Position numbers and translations under genes: made by a program | Part shown: positions 9,246 to 17,789 of the stretch, one piece after another | How positions within the stretch are numbered: the stretch's first letter is position 1 | Layout of the letters: every line of letters begins with the position of its first letter | The notes under the pieces: model-generated | What the model saw: the letters and a program-made list of their open reading frames with translations, nothing else | Told to the model about the DNA's origin: nothing | Database searches by the model: none | NCBI RefSeq assembly: GCF_017873855.1 | Contig: NZ_JAGGKR010000001.1 | Coordinates: 1,989,529 to 2,053,528 of the forward strand | Direction: 5' to 3' | Length of the DNA stretch: 64,000 nt | Source: Methanolinea mesophila | GTDB lineage: Archaea; Halobacteriota; Methanomicrobia; Methanomicrobiales; Methanospirillaceae

Positions 9246-9464
9246 TCCGGAACAGTAGTTCCAAATCCTCTCCTCGAACTTTTTCACGCTATGTCTCTTA
9301 TCGATCCCTTATCTTCCGGCAATATCACGACGAAATACCTGCTCTGTAACATCAATTAACCTCTCCAACCGGAGGTGCGATGGACCGATACAAATCGATT
9401 CGGAAACAGTCCCATGAACCTCACTTCGATATCTACATATCAGGTGTCCTGTTCATTCTGATCT

Positions 9465-10916
9465 ATGGAACAGCACCGCTCGTTCCCCTGGGGCGTTCTC
9501 TTTATCGTGAGCCTGGCGGCATTCATCCTGGTCATCGACACCACCACGATTGAAGTCTCCCTCAGCGCCCTGGCCGTAGGCCTGAACACCGACCTCACAT
9601 CCATACATTCCATCATTACCCTCTATACCCTGGTGAAAGCCTCCTCCATGCTGATCGGGGCAAAGATACAGGACATCATCGGGAGGAAGAAGACGTTTAT
9701 GACAGGGGCCGCGATTTATGGCGTTGGGACCTTCATCGCCGCAATAAGCCAGGACGCAGGCATGTTTCTTTTCGGCTGGTCGATACTCGAGGGGATTGGC
9801 ACGGTGCTGATGCTCCCGGCAACGGTAACGTTCATTACCGGGGCGTATAAGGGGAAAGAACGGGCTTTTGCCTTCGGTGTCTGGGGCGGGATCGCAGCGG
9901 CAGCGAGCATCTTCGGCCTTATCTTCGGTGGTTACCTGGCCACCTTTTACTCCTGGAGGTGGGTATTTGTCCTCGAACTGGTAATCCTGCTCGTCATCTT
10001 TGCGTTTCATCGCGTGCTTACGGAAACCCGTCCGACGACATCCTGGAAAAGATTTGATATCGGGGGGGCACTCCTCTCGTTTTTCGGCCTTATCGCCCTC
10101 GTTTTTGGGATCCTGCTCGTCAAAGAGCCGGAAAAATGGGTGCTCGTCCCCTTCCTCGTCACTGGTGGGATCATCCTTCTCTTCGGGTTTTACCTCTGGG
10201 AACGGCGGCAGATCGGGAAGGAAACAGACATCCTGGTAGATGTGACCATACTTCCTACGCGTTCCTTCCTTGCGGGGAATGTCGTTGCAATCGGCCAGAA
10301 ATTTATCACTGCCGGGTTCATCTTCCTCTTTCCCGTGTTTTACGAGATCGTTGCGGGTGCAAGCGCATACGAAACCGGTATTGCCCTTCTGCCCATGTCC
10401 CTTGCGATCGTCGTGTTCTCCATCCTCGGCGCCCGGCTCGCGTCGTGGTTCGAACCAAAATATGTTCTTCTCGGAGGGATTGCTCTCACCGGTGCAGGAC
10501 TGGCAGCCATCAGGGATGTCTTTACCCTTACCACAACCGTCTATGACATCCTCTCCGGGAGCCTCCTGTTCGGGATCGGGCTCGGCATCGTCCTCTCCCA
10601 GGTGACCAACCTCACCCTCTCTTCTATCCGGAGCGAGCGCCAGACCGATGCATCAGGTATCTATAATACTACGAGACAGCTGGGGAGTTCTCTCGGAACT
10701 GCAGTCATCGGGATTGTCCTGGCCCTCGGTTTCGTGGCCGGGCTGTTCCCCGGTCGGTCGCTGTCACTCCCTTCCGGCCAGCCGTTGTTGTCACTTGGGA
10801 TCAGCGATGCAGCGGTCAACCAGGGAATGGAATGGGCGTTCATTGCGATGATCCTGGTGGTAATCGGTATGTTTATCGCGGGCCTGTTCATCCGGAAGAC
10901 CGGGAAGATCGCGTGA
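9465..10916 (+). CDS. MFS transporter, DHA2 (14-helix) drug-exporter type
   Basis: The 483-residue hydrophobic protein has roughly 14 predicted membrane helices. The MFS loop 2-3 motif is present (GAKIQDIIGRKKTFM), and helix 5 has the motif C-like stretch GGIAAAASIFGLIFGGYLA. The first helix bears IDTTTIEVSLSAL, the family's motif D1 region. Such proteins are proton-coupled exporters of drugs or other hydrophobic compounds. Substrate cannot be deduced. The gene is monocistronic in appearance, downstream of tRNA-Phe and convergent with the BASS transporter. No regulator gene is adjacent. Confidence 0.9.
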   Translation: MEQHRSFPWGVLFIVSLAAFILVIDTTTIEVSLSALAVGLNTDLTSIHSIITLYTLVKASSMLIGAKIQDIIGRKKTFMTGAAIYGVGTFIAAISQDAGMFLFGWSILEGIGTVLMLPATVTFITGAYKGKERAFAFGVWGGIAAAASIFGLIFGGYLATFYSWRWVFVLELVILLVIFAFHRVLTETRPTTSWKRFDIGGALLSFFGLIALVFGILLVKEPEKWVLVPFLVTGGIILLFGFYLWERRQIGKETDILVDVTILPTRSFLAGNVVAIGQKFITAGFIFLFPVFYEIVAGASAYETGIALLPMSLAIVVFSILGARLASWFEPKYVLLGGIALTGAGLAAIRDVFTLTTTVYDILSGSLLFGIGLGIVLSQVTNLTLSSIRSERQTDASGIYNTTRQLGSSLGTAVIGIVLALGFVAGLFPGRSLSLPSGQPLLSLGISDAAVNQGMEWAFIAMILVVIGMFIAGLFIRKTGKIA

Positions 10917-11245
10917 AGCCGGAGAATTGAGAAGAAAAGGAACCCCGGGAAAAGGGCTTGTTTCTTCGGGACTGATCCTGACGGGCTGAATCAAGGTGAG
11001 AGCGGGGTGACAGGTCCGGGCCGGAATTGGGTCCCTTTGATTTTCCTTTGTTTTGCGTGGCGGCGGCAAAAAGGAAGGGGATGGGGATTGCTTCTGGCAC
11101 CATGTGGTCTTCAGGATGTAAAGCATTGCATATTCTCTCTCTGAAACCCCGGGCTGAAACATCTTTGAAACTTCATAAAAATGGTGATTATCTAATTTTA
11201 TGCCATTTAATGGATTTTTAAATCTTCATTTTTTTTACCATCATA
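10917..11245. other. Convergent intergenic region, no gene
   Basis: About 330 bases separate the MFS exporter and the BASS transporter stop codons. No coding sequence is convincing. A run of eight T (11229-11236) on the plus strand could end read-through transcripts from the exporter. The right part is distinctly AT-rich. Confidence 0.5.
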
Positions 11246-12127
11246 TTATGTCGCCGTAACGCTCTTCCCAGCCCCCCGTGCACTTCGCCTGCCAAGCTCT
11301 CCCGCAATGATCATCAGGATGATAAATCCAATTACCGCTACGTCCATTACTTCTATCAGTACTTCCGGATCGGCGGCAAAATTGCTGGAGGCAACGGCAA
11401 ACGCCGCGGCCAAATTTCGTTGACCCGTCCCGAGTGCGAGAACCTTTTTATTGTCTTTATCGGTCCCCCCCAGCAGGTACCCTATGATAACCGCGCCTAC
11501 CACCAGGAGAATGGACACCAGAATTCCACCGGTTCCAAGAACTCCGTAGGTTACATCCCAATAACCCACAAAATATCCGATGAACATTGCCGCGAGGGAC
11601 AGGTTGGCTGCCATGTTCATAGTGGGGATCAGGCCCTTGGCCACCTCTTCATACCTGGCTCGAATTAACAGGGCGACAGCGAGCGGAATCAGCATGAGCA
11701 CGATCAAGCTCTGGGCGATCTCCCACGGATTGACCTGCACTCCGGTCAACACGAGTGGCAGGACTATGGGCAGGTAGGCGATGGTTACCACCATCAGGAG
11801 GACCATCAGCCCTGCGGTGAACGCCATGCCGCCTTTCGCCATCTGGACCAGCTTTGGCAGGAATGGCGCCCCTGCGGCGAAACCAACCAGAATCAGGCCG
11901 ATCTGCAGTCCCTCGGAGAGTGGGATGATTCTCACGATCAATAAAGCCAGGATAGGCACGAGAACGAAATTGGCAACGAGAGACATGATGACCAGCGTTC
12001 TATTCCGAAGCGGGGTCAGGATTTGGGAGAAGGTCAGGCCAAACCCCATACCGAGCATGCTGGTAATCACGAATATCAGCACGCCCAAAGTACCAATGGC
12101 GATGAAGAAAGGATCGAACTGGGTCAT
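11246..12127 (-). CDS. Bile acid:sodium symporter (BASS) family transporter
   Basis: A 293-residue membrane protein with about nine or ten hydrophobic segments. Its layout is that of BASS transporters: an N-terminal GMGFGLTFSQILTPLRNRTL, and the later motif GTGQRNLAAAFAVAS, which matches the family's conserved helix-break region. BASS proteins couple sodium uptake to transport of organic anions such as keto acids or pantoate. The archaeal substrate is unknown here, and arsenite (Acr3) transport cannot be excluded by eye. It is transcribed alone; 336 bases upstream contain no gene. Confidence 0.8.
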   Translation of the reverse strand: MTQFDPFFIAIGTLGVLIFVITSMLGMGFGLTFSQILTPLRNRTLVIMSLVANFVLVPILALLIVRIIPLSEGLQIGLILVGFAAGAPFLPKLVQMAKGGMAFTAGLMVLLMVVTIAYLPIVLPLVLTGVQVNPWEIAQSLIVLMLIPLAVALLIRARYEEVAKGLIPTMNMAANLSLAAMFIGYFVGYWDVTYGVLGTGGILVSILLVVGAVIIGYLLGGTDKDNKKVLALGTGQRNLAAAFAVASSNFAADPEVLIEVMDVAVIGFIILMIIAGELGRRSARGAGKSVTAT

Positions 12128-12464
12128 GATTTCAACCCCTGCCTAATACTACTTTTATTGAGCCGGCTTTCGCTATCATAGACTTGACCCTCCGGCAACG
12201 CCATTTTTTCTGAATCATGTGTGTCAATGTATGCTCCAATTCAGGGATAGTGTCGTGATTAAATATGATTTGTGTGATTCGCTCCGCGGAGGCGCGGGAG
12301 CTATCAATCCTTGCAACAGCTCTGACAAGGCTGGGTTTGCGTGGCTTAACTGCCGGGAAATGACCGATGCGTCGGTAGGGCGGAAGAAGGTCCCGCATGT
12401 TCCGCCCGGGACACAACGAATGACCGGATATATAGTCAGATTGCGAGAATAGAAAAAAAAGGAT
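12128..12464. other. Intergenic region, no confident gene
   Basis: This region lies between the BASS transporter start and the TerB-like gene end. A 94-residue minus-strand frame (12132-12416) has a very basic, irregular composition and no good start site, so it is not called. The T-run terminator of the TerB-like gene lies at the right end. Confidence 0.4.
12453..12460 (-). terminator. Oligo-T terminator of the TerB-like gene
   Basis: Eight consecutive T on the minus strand begin 5 bases after the stop codon. Oligo-T runs without hairpins are the usual archaeal intrinsic termination signal. Confidence 0.5.
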
Positions 12465-12881
12465 TCAGGAAAAGATTGAAAAATCGTTTTTCAATGCGAT
12501 TGTGTCTACAATGGGCTTGAGTACTGCTTCGGAAATTCCGAACTTCTCCGCGTACTGCTGCAGCAGTTTCTGCTCGTTGCCCACGAGCACTCCGTCGGCC
12601 ATTGCGAGGTCTGCGAGGATCGCGATGGTGGAGATTTTCTGTTTCTCGTCAAGGCAGTTGTTCACCATATCGATTGCTTCCGGCAGCGGGGTTGTTCGAA
12701 GAACCTGAATAGCGGTGTCTATGGCCTTTTTATCACCGCGGACAATCTTTGCGAGGTCTCCGAGTTCGGCCTCGTCGATTACCCCGTCCGCCGCGACTAC
12801 GGTAAGGGCGGAGAGGACCAGGGCTGATTTCGGGGTCAGCTGCACATTTTTGCTTCCTGTAAGCTTGTCAAAAATTCCCAT
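12465..12881 (-). CDS. TerB-like domain protein
   Basis: This 138-residue all-alpha protein has the TerB pattern of two acidic helix-loop motifs: LTVVAADGVIDEAELGDL near residue 30 and LADLAMADGVLVGNEQKLL near residue 90. TerB/TerB-like (COG3793-type) proteins are associated with tellurite and phage stress systems and bind divalent metal through these acidic residues; the physiological role is poorly known. The ATG at 12881 is chosen because GAGGTGA lies five bases upstream; a GTG three codons earlier would overlap that site. No other ter genes are adjacent, so a stand-alone role is likely. Confidence 0.8.
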   Translation of the reverse strand: MGIFDKLTGSKNVQLTPKSALVLSALTVVAADGVIDEAELGDLAKIVRGDKKAIDTAIQVLRTTPLPEAIDMVNNCLDEKQKISTIAILADLAMADGVLVGNEQKLLQQYAEKFGISEAVLKPIVDTIALKNDFSIFS

Positions 12882-13132
12882 ACGATTCACCTCTTTACGA
12901 TTCCACAGTGATATGAACCTGAATGGATATCTTCCTTTCCCTGGCGCAGGTTACCTGCATGAACCGATCAATCCGGCCTGGGGGAGACAGGACCATGGAC
13001 TGATGCAGGGTTAGGCGATGACGGAAACTGAGTTTCCGTTCACTCGGGTGTATAGTGAGCAGATAATCTGACGACAGGAAGTCAGAGTGCCGGGTTTCAC
13101 CGGAAGTTGAGGGGTCTATCTGCCGGCCCTGC

Positions 13133-13915
13133 TCAGGTTTCGTAGTATACGGATGAATGCAAACGGATCTCTTTTCCGGGCCGAATGAGAAACAGGCCGT
13201 ACATCAGTGCCAGAAGTCCTGCCCCCGCAACTGTTGCGAGCTGGATCGGCGACTGGGCCGGGACAAAGAGCGTCCCTCCGGAGAGCAGTGCGGTGAAATC
13301 GGTCAGGGAATGAATCCCTACGACCGGCCAGATCGTGCCGGTCCTGAAAAGAATGGCGGCGAACGCGACCCCCAGGCCGAACGCGGCAAAACTGTCTGCA
13401 AGGGTAAAGCCCGGGTCCCATGCCCCGGAGAGGGCGTTGAGGAGGTGGGGCAATGCGAACAGGGCAGCTGAAATCATAACGGTCCTGAACATGCCCAGGG
13501 AGACCAGGGACTGAAGCATCAGTCCCCTGAAATAGGTCTCCTCCGATACGCCGATGACCAGCGCCACCGCAAGGAAATACAGCACTGTAACGGCGGAAAA
13601 TTCCACGGTCCCTTCCGAGAGCGAGAGGAGGGCAATTCCCGCGGGCAGGATATACAGCGGAACGTCGCCCAGCCTCCCGGATGTTGCGTATCCTGCCCGC
13701 CTCACCCATCCGAGACGTAAGATAAACAGAATTCCTACGATTCCCGCAGACCCCTCGGCGATCGCGACCAGTGTGAGCGTGCTTCCGGTCACAAGGATCC
13801 CGACGGCTCCTCCAAGTGTTCCGACGAGCAGGAACAGGATCAGAAAGTATACCGCTCCGCCGATCGGGTGCCTCACGATAAACCCCGGAAGAATCCCGGG
13901 CTTCTGTACCTCCAT
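13133..13915 (-). CDS. CPBP-family intramembrane metalloprotease (Abi/CAAX-like)
   Basis: A 260-residue protein with about eight hydrophobic segments. The CPBP motifs are present in order: EETYFRG (EExxxR), FALPHLLNAL (FxxxH) and GIHSLTDF (HxxxD/N). These residues form the metal site of the Rce1-like intramembrane proteases. Family roles range from prenyl-protein processing to bacteriocin self-immunity. No prenylated CAAX substrate or bacteriocin gene is seen nearby. The gene is isolated from its neighbours by more than 200 bases on each side. Confidence 0.88.
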   Translation of the reverse strand: MEVQKPGILPGFIVRHPIGGAVYFLILFLLVGTLGGAVGILVTGSTLTLVAIAEGSAGIVGILFILRLGWVRRAGYATSGRLGDVPLYILPAGIALLSLSEGTVEFSAVTVLYFLAVALVIGVSEETYFRGLMLQSLVSLGMFRTVMISAALFALPHLLNALSGAWDPGFTLADSFAAFGLGVAFAAILFRTGTIWPVVGIHSLTDFTALLSGGTLFVPAQSPIQLATVAGAGLLALMYGLFLIRPGKEIRLHSSVYYET

Positions 13916-14139
13916 TGCAACACCTTGTCCGATAACCGGAATTCGAGCTATGTGGCCTGCATCCTAAATAACTACATCTCCATGTCGGTCAGGAGTTTCG
14001 GGAGGAGGACCGTGTCCGGCCGGGAGTCTTATTGTTTGCGCATCGCAGGACAATAGGACCCCTGGAATGGGAAGGGCGATCAGGATCGGCAGGAAAACGG
14101 CCTGCGTTCCTGTTATACAGATTACGAAGATGTTTTTTC

Positions 14140-16974
14140 TCACCGGCCCTGGTACCGGTCGAGATATTCATCCATCAGTTTCTTCCGTTCGGGGTCGATC
14201 CCGTAAAGCCCGCACACCAGAGAATCGATCGCCATCGCCGTATGTCCTATGCGGACCGCAAGCCTTTCTGAGGCGTCCTTATCGGGGCCACGGACCAACA
14301 GGGCGAGGTGGAACATCCGTTCGACAAGCATCCTGATCCGTTCCCAGGTTCGGGATTCTTCCGCCGATGCGGGATCTATCACGTGGACCGGGAATGCCAT
14401 CGCCCGGGAGACTGCAGTACTTCCCGGGCTTCCGGGTGTTTTTTCCTCGCCGAATATCATGTAAAACCTGGCGACGGAGGAGTTGATCACCCCGACGAGA
14501 TAGAGGTCCGGATGGGGTGCATGCAGTATTCCCCCGTCATAGCACATACCCTGGTCGGCGATAGTTGCCATCAGGGAATGAGCCCCTGTGGCGATTACGA
14601 GTTCCCCGTCCTCCTCGTTTTCCCGGCAGGAGTCCGTGGCCGTTTCCAGTCCGGCGGGATGCCCTGACGTGGATGGTACTCTGCAGGATTCGTCCGGGCC
14701 GAGGTATCCGTCGGGGACGAGTCTGACATACGGGATTACCGACGAGCCCCTTGCATACGGCCGGGAGGAATCAGGTCGCCCCCCCCCGGGCGCGGAATGT
14801 GGGACTTCCCGCCTGAACCCCAGAGGGAGTGTCCCCCGGAAGATCTCCCCGAGCAGGTACCGGGAGAGAGGGGTGCCGTGGTTCGCGATATGCGCCCGGA
14901 GTTCGCCTAGTCTCGGGTCTTTGAGACTCCAGCCTCCTTTGCCGGTCGGGGCGGGGATCTCCTCCCGGGGGGTCATCAGAGGCCCGGGAAGCCTTCCCGT
15001 CGATGCATGAATCACCCCGACGGACCCTGCCGGGGGTGCGTTTCTTCCGGTGATGACACAGTACCCCTCGCCCCTGTGGGAAATTGTGCCGTGGCGCTCA
15101 GGTCCGTATTCCAGGACCGTGAGAATCTCTTTCCCGGAGATCATATCCCGGGCATCCCCATCAACGATAGCCGAGAGCCACCTGCCGGGAAATGTTACGG
15201 AATAAATGCCGCCTTCCCGGAGGAATTCAAGAATTCGTTCGAGATAGCAGTCCTCGAGCCCGGCGGCAGGCCGGAAGAATCGGTACTTCCGCGCCAGGTA
15301 ATCCCGGACGGCACGGGGAAGCCGTTCGGGTGGAAAGAGGAACTCCCCCCCGATGCCTTCGAATCCTGCCTCTTCCACCCAGGGGAACCGGGCGGGCCAG
15401 TCGAGAGGAAAGAGCCTCTGCTCCTGCAGGGTGCCTGTTTCCGCACGGAAGAGGTCCGTGAGAATATCGGTACCGATGATTGCGTTCCCCCGTACAAGGG
15501 TGACACCTGGCAGTTCCTCCCCCCTGCGATAAAGGGAGGAGAAATCCGCCTCATCGCCCGTGTCATTCCCTGAACCACCGTAACGCTGGAGGAAAAGCAC
15601 GAATCTCGTGCACTCCAGCATGACAGGGTCGGGGTCCACGCCGTACAGCGTGATAACTGGTCCGGAATCCTGCCGATCGGTCGTATGTTCCGGCATCCCG
15701 CCTCCGTCTCCCCGGAAACAATGGAATATCCCGGAAAGTTCGAGCAGGAACGTCCCGGTCCTGCAGCAGGGATCGAGGACCCTGACCGGGTTCATCCCCT
15801 CATATTCCCGGCACAGCCCCTCCGAAAACAACGCCGCTGCCAGTCCGCTCACCGCCCCCGGGGGATTCGGCGGAATTTGGAGTTCATGGTGCGGCATTTT
15901 CCGCTTTTTCTGGAGCCGGTGCTCCTTTTCATGGAGTACGATGGAAAACACCCGGCTGTACAGCTCCGGGGGAATCGGGGAGAACAGGAGAGAAGGGCCG
16001 GCGAAGTCATGCATACAGAGCCTCCGGAGCCGCTCACCTTCAAGCCCTTCGACGGAAAGAGAGGGAAAGTGTGATCCGGGGCCATTTTCTAAACGTGGCC
16101 GGTTACCCGGTGTCTGCGCCCGTTCCAGGTCCATGTGTTCGAGGATAAGATTACACACGATCTGCATCGCTCTCAAATCCCGTTTCTCGTGGTCAAGGCC
16201 CGGATCGGCGGATCTCAGGATCCGTTCGACCCCCTCTCGCCAGTATTTCACCCGGGAAATCAGTGCGTCCCGAAGGGTGAGTGCAGTTTCATCCGGTTCA
16301 CCGGGAAGGATCCGGTCGTGCCGGGCAACCCTCCACAAAAGAGGGACCGGAGAGATCGAGTGTAAAAAATTCTCTGCACTCTCACCGGGCAGTCCCGGGG
16401 TCCAGGCCGAGATCGTCCTGGATCCCGGGGGTCGTCCCTGAATGACCGCAGAAGTGTCCTGCAGTGCACAGCGTTCCGGAGTGAAGAGGACACAGCACGG
16501 ATGATTTGTGTTCCAGGCCCATTGCAGTATGGTTTCCTTATCCCGGGAATTCTCCCGTTCCCCGGGCCCGGCCGGTGCGAGGACTGCAACGGGTGCCCGC
16601 AGGAATCGCGGGGGGAGCGGGGGGTATGAGACATCCTGTTCCACATAGAAGCATGAAAGTCCGGGATCCGGCAGGAAACACGCGGGAATACGAACGGGTG
16701 ATACCCTGTGCCACCCGAGCGGGGAGAAGAAGCGGAGAAGTATCTGCGGGAGATGGCCGCAATCCCCCGGGGGTCCGGCGAACACATCCCCGAGGCACTC
16801 CGAAAGGTGCAGGAGAGATGATGTCGCGTCAGGCGGACTACGCTTCTCTGAGGCCATGAATGGGAGAATATTGGAGATCACGGGTGATAAGGCTGCCAGT
16901 GGAAGGGATGCCGGCGGTTTAGCAACAGGTAGTTCGGCACGAAGACCGATATTCCGACGGGAGATCATCCTCAC
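14140..16974 (-). CDS. Degenerate Eco57I/PglX-type DNA methylase-like protein
   Basis: A 944-residue protein whose middle follows the Eco57I-type (gamma-class N6-adenine) methylase plan but with decayed motifs. Motif I at residues ~398-410 reads VRVLDPCCRTGTFL (family norm DPACGSGxFL). The acidic motif II is near YGVDPDPVMLECTRFVL, and RGNAIIGTDI matches the family's GNSLIGTD. The catalytic (N/D)PPY motif, expected after the FPWxxExGF stretch, is replaced by IGGEFLFPPER (residues ~541-550). The C-terminal part (EIFRGTLPLGFRRE, PDSSRPYARG) resembles the TaqI-like target-recognition domain. DNA methylation therefore looks unlikely, although DNA binding could remain. No endonuclease, Pgl or BREX gene is adjacent. 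The start is uncertain: GTG 16974, ATG 16968 or ATG 16857. Confidence 0.65.
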   Translation of the reverse strand: MRMISRRNIGLRAELPVAKPPASLPLAALSPVISNILPFMASEKRSPPDATSSLLHLSECLGDVFAGPPGDCGHLPQILLRFFSPLGWHRVSPVRIPACFLPDPGLSCFYVEQDVSYPPLPPRFLRAPVAVLAPAGPGERENSRDKETILQWAWNTNHPCCVLFTPERCALQDTSAVIQGRPPGSRTISAWTPGLPGESAENFLHSISPVPLLWRVARHDRILPGEPDETALTLRDALISRVKYWREGVERILRSADPGLDHEKRDLRAMQIVCNLILEHMDLERAQTPGNRPRLENGPGSHFPSLSVEGLEGERLRRLCMHDFAGPSLLFSPIPPELYSRVFSIVLHEKEHRLQKKRKMPHHELQIPPNPPGAVSGLAAALFSEGLCREYEGMNPVRVLDPCCRTGTFLLELSGIFHCFRGDGGGMPEHTTDRQDSGPVITLYGVDPDPVMLECTRFVLFLQRYGGSGNDTGDEADFSSLYRRGEELPGVTLVRGNAIIGTDILTDLFRAETGTLQEQRLFPLDWPARFPWVEEAGFEGIGGEFLFPPERLPRAVRDYLARKYRFFRPAAGLEDCYLERILEFLREGGIYSVTFPGRWLSAIVDGDARDMISGKEILTVLEYGPERHGTISHRGEGYCVITGRNAPPAGSVGVIHASTGRLPGPLMTPREEIPAPTGKGGWSLKDPRLGELRAHIANHGTPLSRYLLGEIFRGTLPLGFRREVPHSAPGGGRPDSSRPYARGSSVIPYVRLVPDGYLGPDESCRVPSTSGHPAGLETATDSCRENEEDGELVIATGAHSLMATIADQGMCYDGGILHAPHPDLYLVGVINSSVARFYMIFGEEKTPGSPGSTAVSRAMAFPVHVIDPASAEESRTWERIRMLVERMFHLALLVRGPDKDASERLAVRIGHTAMAIDSLVCGLYGIDPERKKLMDEYLDRYQGR

Positions 16975-17075
16975 ATTCCCTGAGTCCGGGGTCGGGGTTC
17001 CGGGTCATGTCCCATCCCCTCTGTGAAAACCGCCGTACCGATGATCACTAATAGAATATTTCCCAACACTCTACC

Positions 17076-17753
17076 ATGCGGCCCCATGTATGGGTGAATG
17101 TTGCCATGAGCGCCGACGGGAAGCTCTCCACCCGGGAACGGCGCCAGGTGAAGATTTCGGGAAAAGAGGACTTTTCGAGGGTGGACCGGCTGAAGTCGGA
17201 GAGCGACGCCATAATGGTGGGCATTGGCACGGTCCTCGCCGATGACCCCTCCCTTACCGTCAAGTCTCCCACGCTCAGGGAGATGAGGACGAAGCGGGGG
17301 GTGGAGGAGAACCCCGTGCGGGTCGTGGTGGACAGTACGCTCCGCTGCCCGGCCGATGCATCGGTCCTTCACAAGGGGGGAGGGAGAAGGGTCATCGCCT
17401 GCACCAATCGTGCAGACCCGGAAAAGGTGACGCTCCTCGGTGAGTACGCGACGGTCATCCGGGCGGGAGGGGATCGTGTCGACCTGAAGGTGCTCCTCTC
17501 CAGCCTGTACGACATGGGGATCCGCAGGCTGATGGTCGAGGGAGGGGGGACCCTGATCTGGGCCCTTTTCGAGGCGGACCTGGTGGACGAACTGACCTGT
17601 TTCGTAGGGAATATTATCATCGGCGGGGCGAGCGCGCCCACCCTGGCGGACGGAACCGGGTTCACACGGGAAGACGCATTTATACGCCTTGACCTTGAAT
17701 CTGCCGTGCGGATCGAGGAAGGAGTCCTGCTCACCTGGAGGGTCAGAAGATAG
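17076..17753 (+). CDS. arfC: 2,5-diamino-6-(ribosylamino)-4(3H)-pyrimidinone 5'-phosphate reductase
   Basis: This 225-residue protein has the RibD C-terminal/DHFR-like fold. Family landmarks are NVAMSADGKLSTRERRQVKISG at the N-terminus, DRLKSESDAIMVGIGTVLADDPSLTV, and the nucleotide-binding VEGGGTLIWAL. It reduces the ribosylamino-pyrimidine to the ribitylamino form in riboflavin and F420 precursor synthesis, using NADPH. Archaea have the reductase separate from the deaminase, as here. The start is a well-placed ATG, divergent from the degenerate methylase gene. The next gene follows 36 bases downstream and may be co-transcribed, though it has no obvious link. Confidence 0.93.
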   Translation: MRPHVWVNVAMSADGKLSTRERRQVKISGKEDFSRVDRLKSESDAIMVGIGTVLADDPSLTVKSPTLREMRTKRGVEENPVRVVVDSTLRCPADASVLHKGGGRRVIACTNRADPEKVTLLGEYATVIRAGGDRVDLKVLLSSLYDMGIRRLMVEGGGTLIWALFEADLVDELTCFVGNIIIGGASAPTLADGTGFTREDAFIRLDLESAVRIEEGVLLTWRVRR

Positions 17754-17789
17754 GAGTGCCGGAGACGGATTATCACGTACATCCCGGTC

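Noticed and set aside
12465-13915. TerB-like plus CPBP protease as a phage-defence island
   Set aside because: The genes are separated by about 250 bases, have no other ter or abortive-infection partner, and show no atypical composition.
14140-17753. Complete restriction-modification or BREX system around the methylase-like gene
   Set aside because: No nuclease, PglZ, BrxC or specificity gene is present; the neighbours are ArfC and a CPBP protease, and the methylase motifs are degraded.
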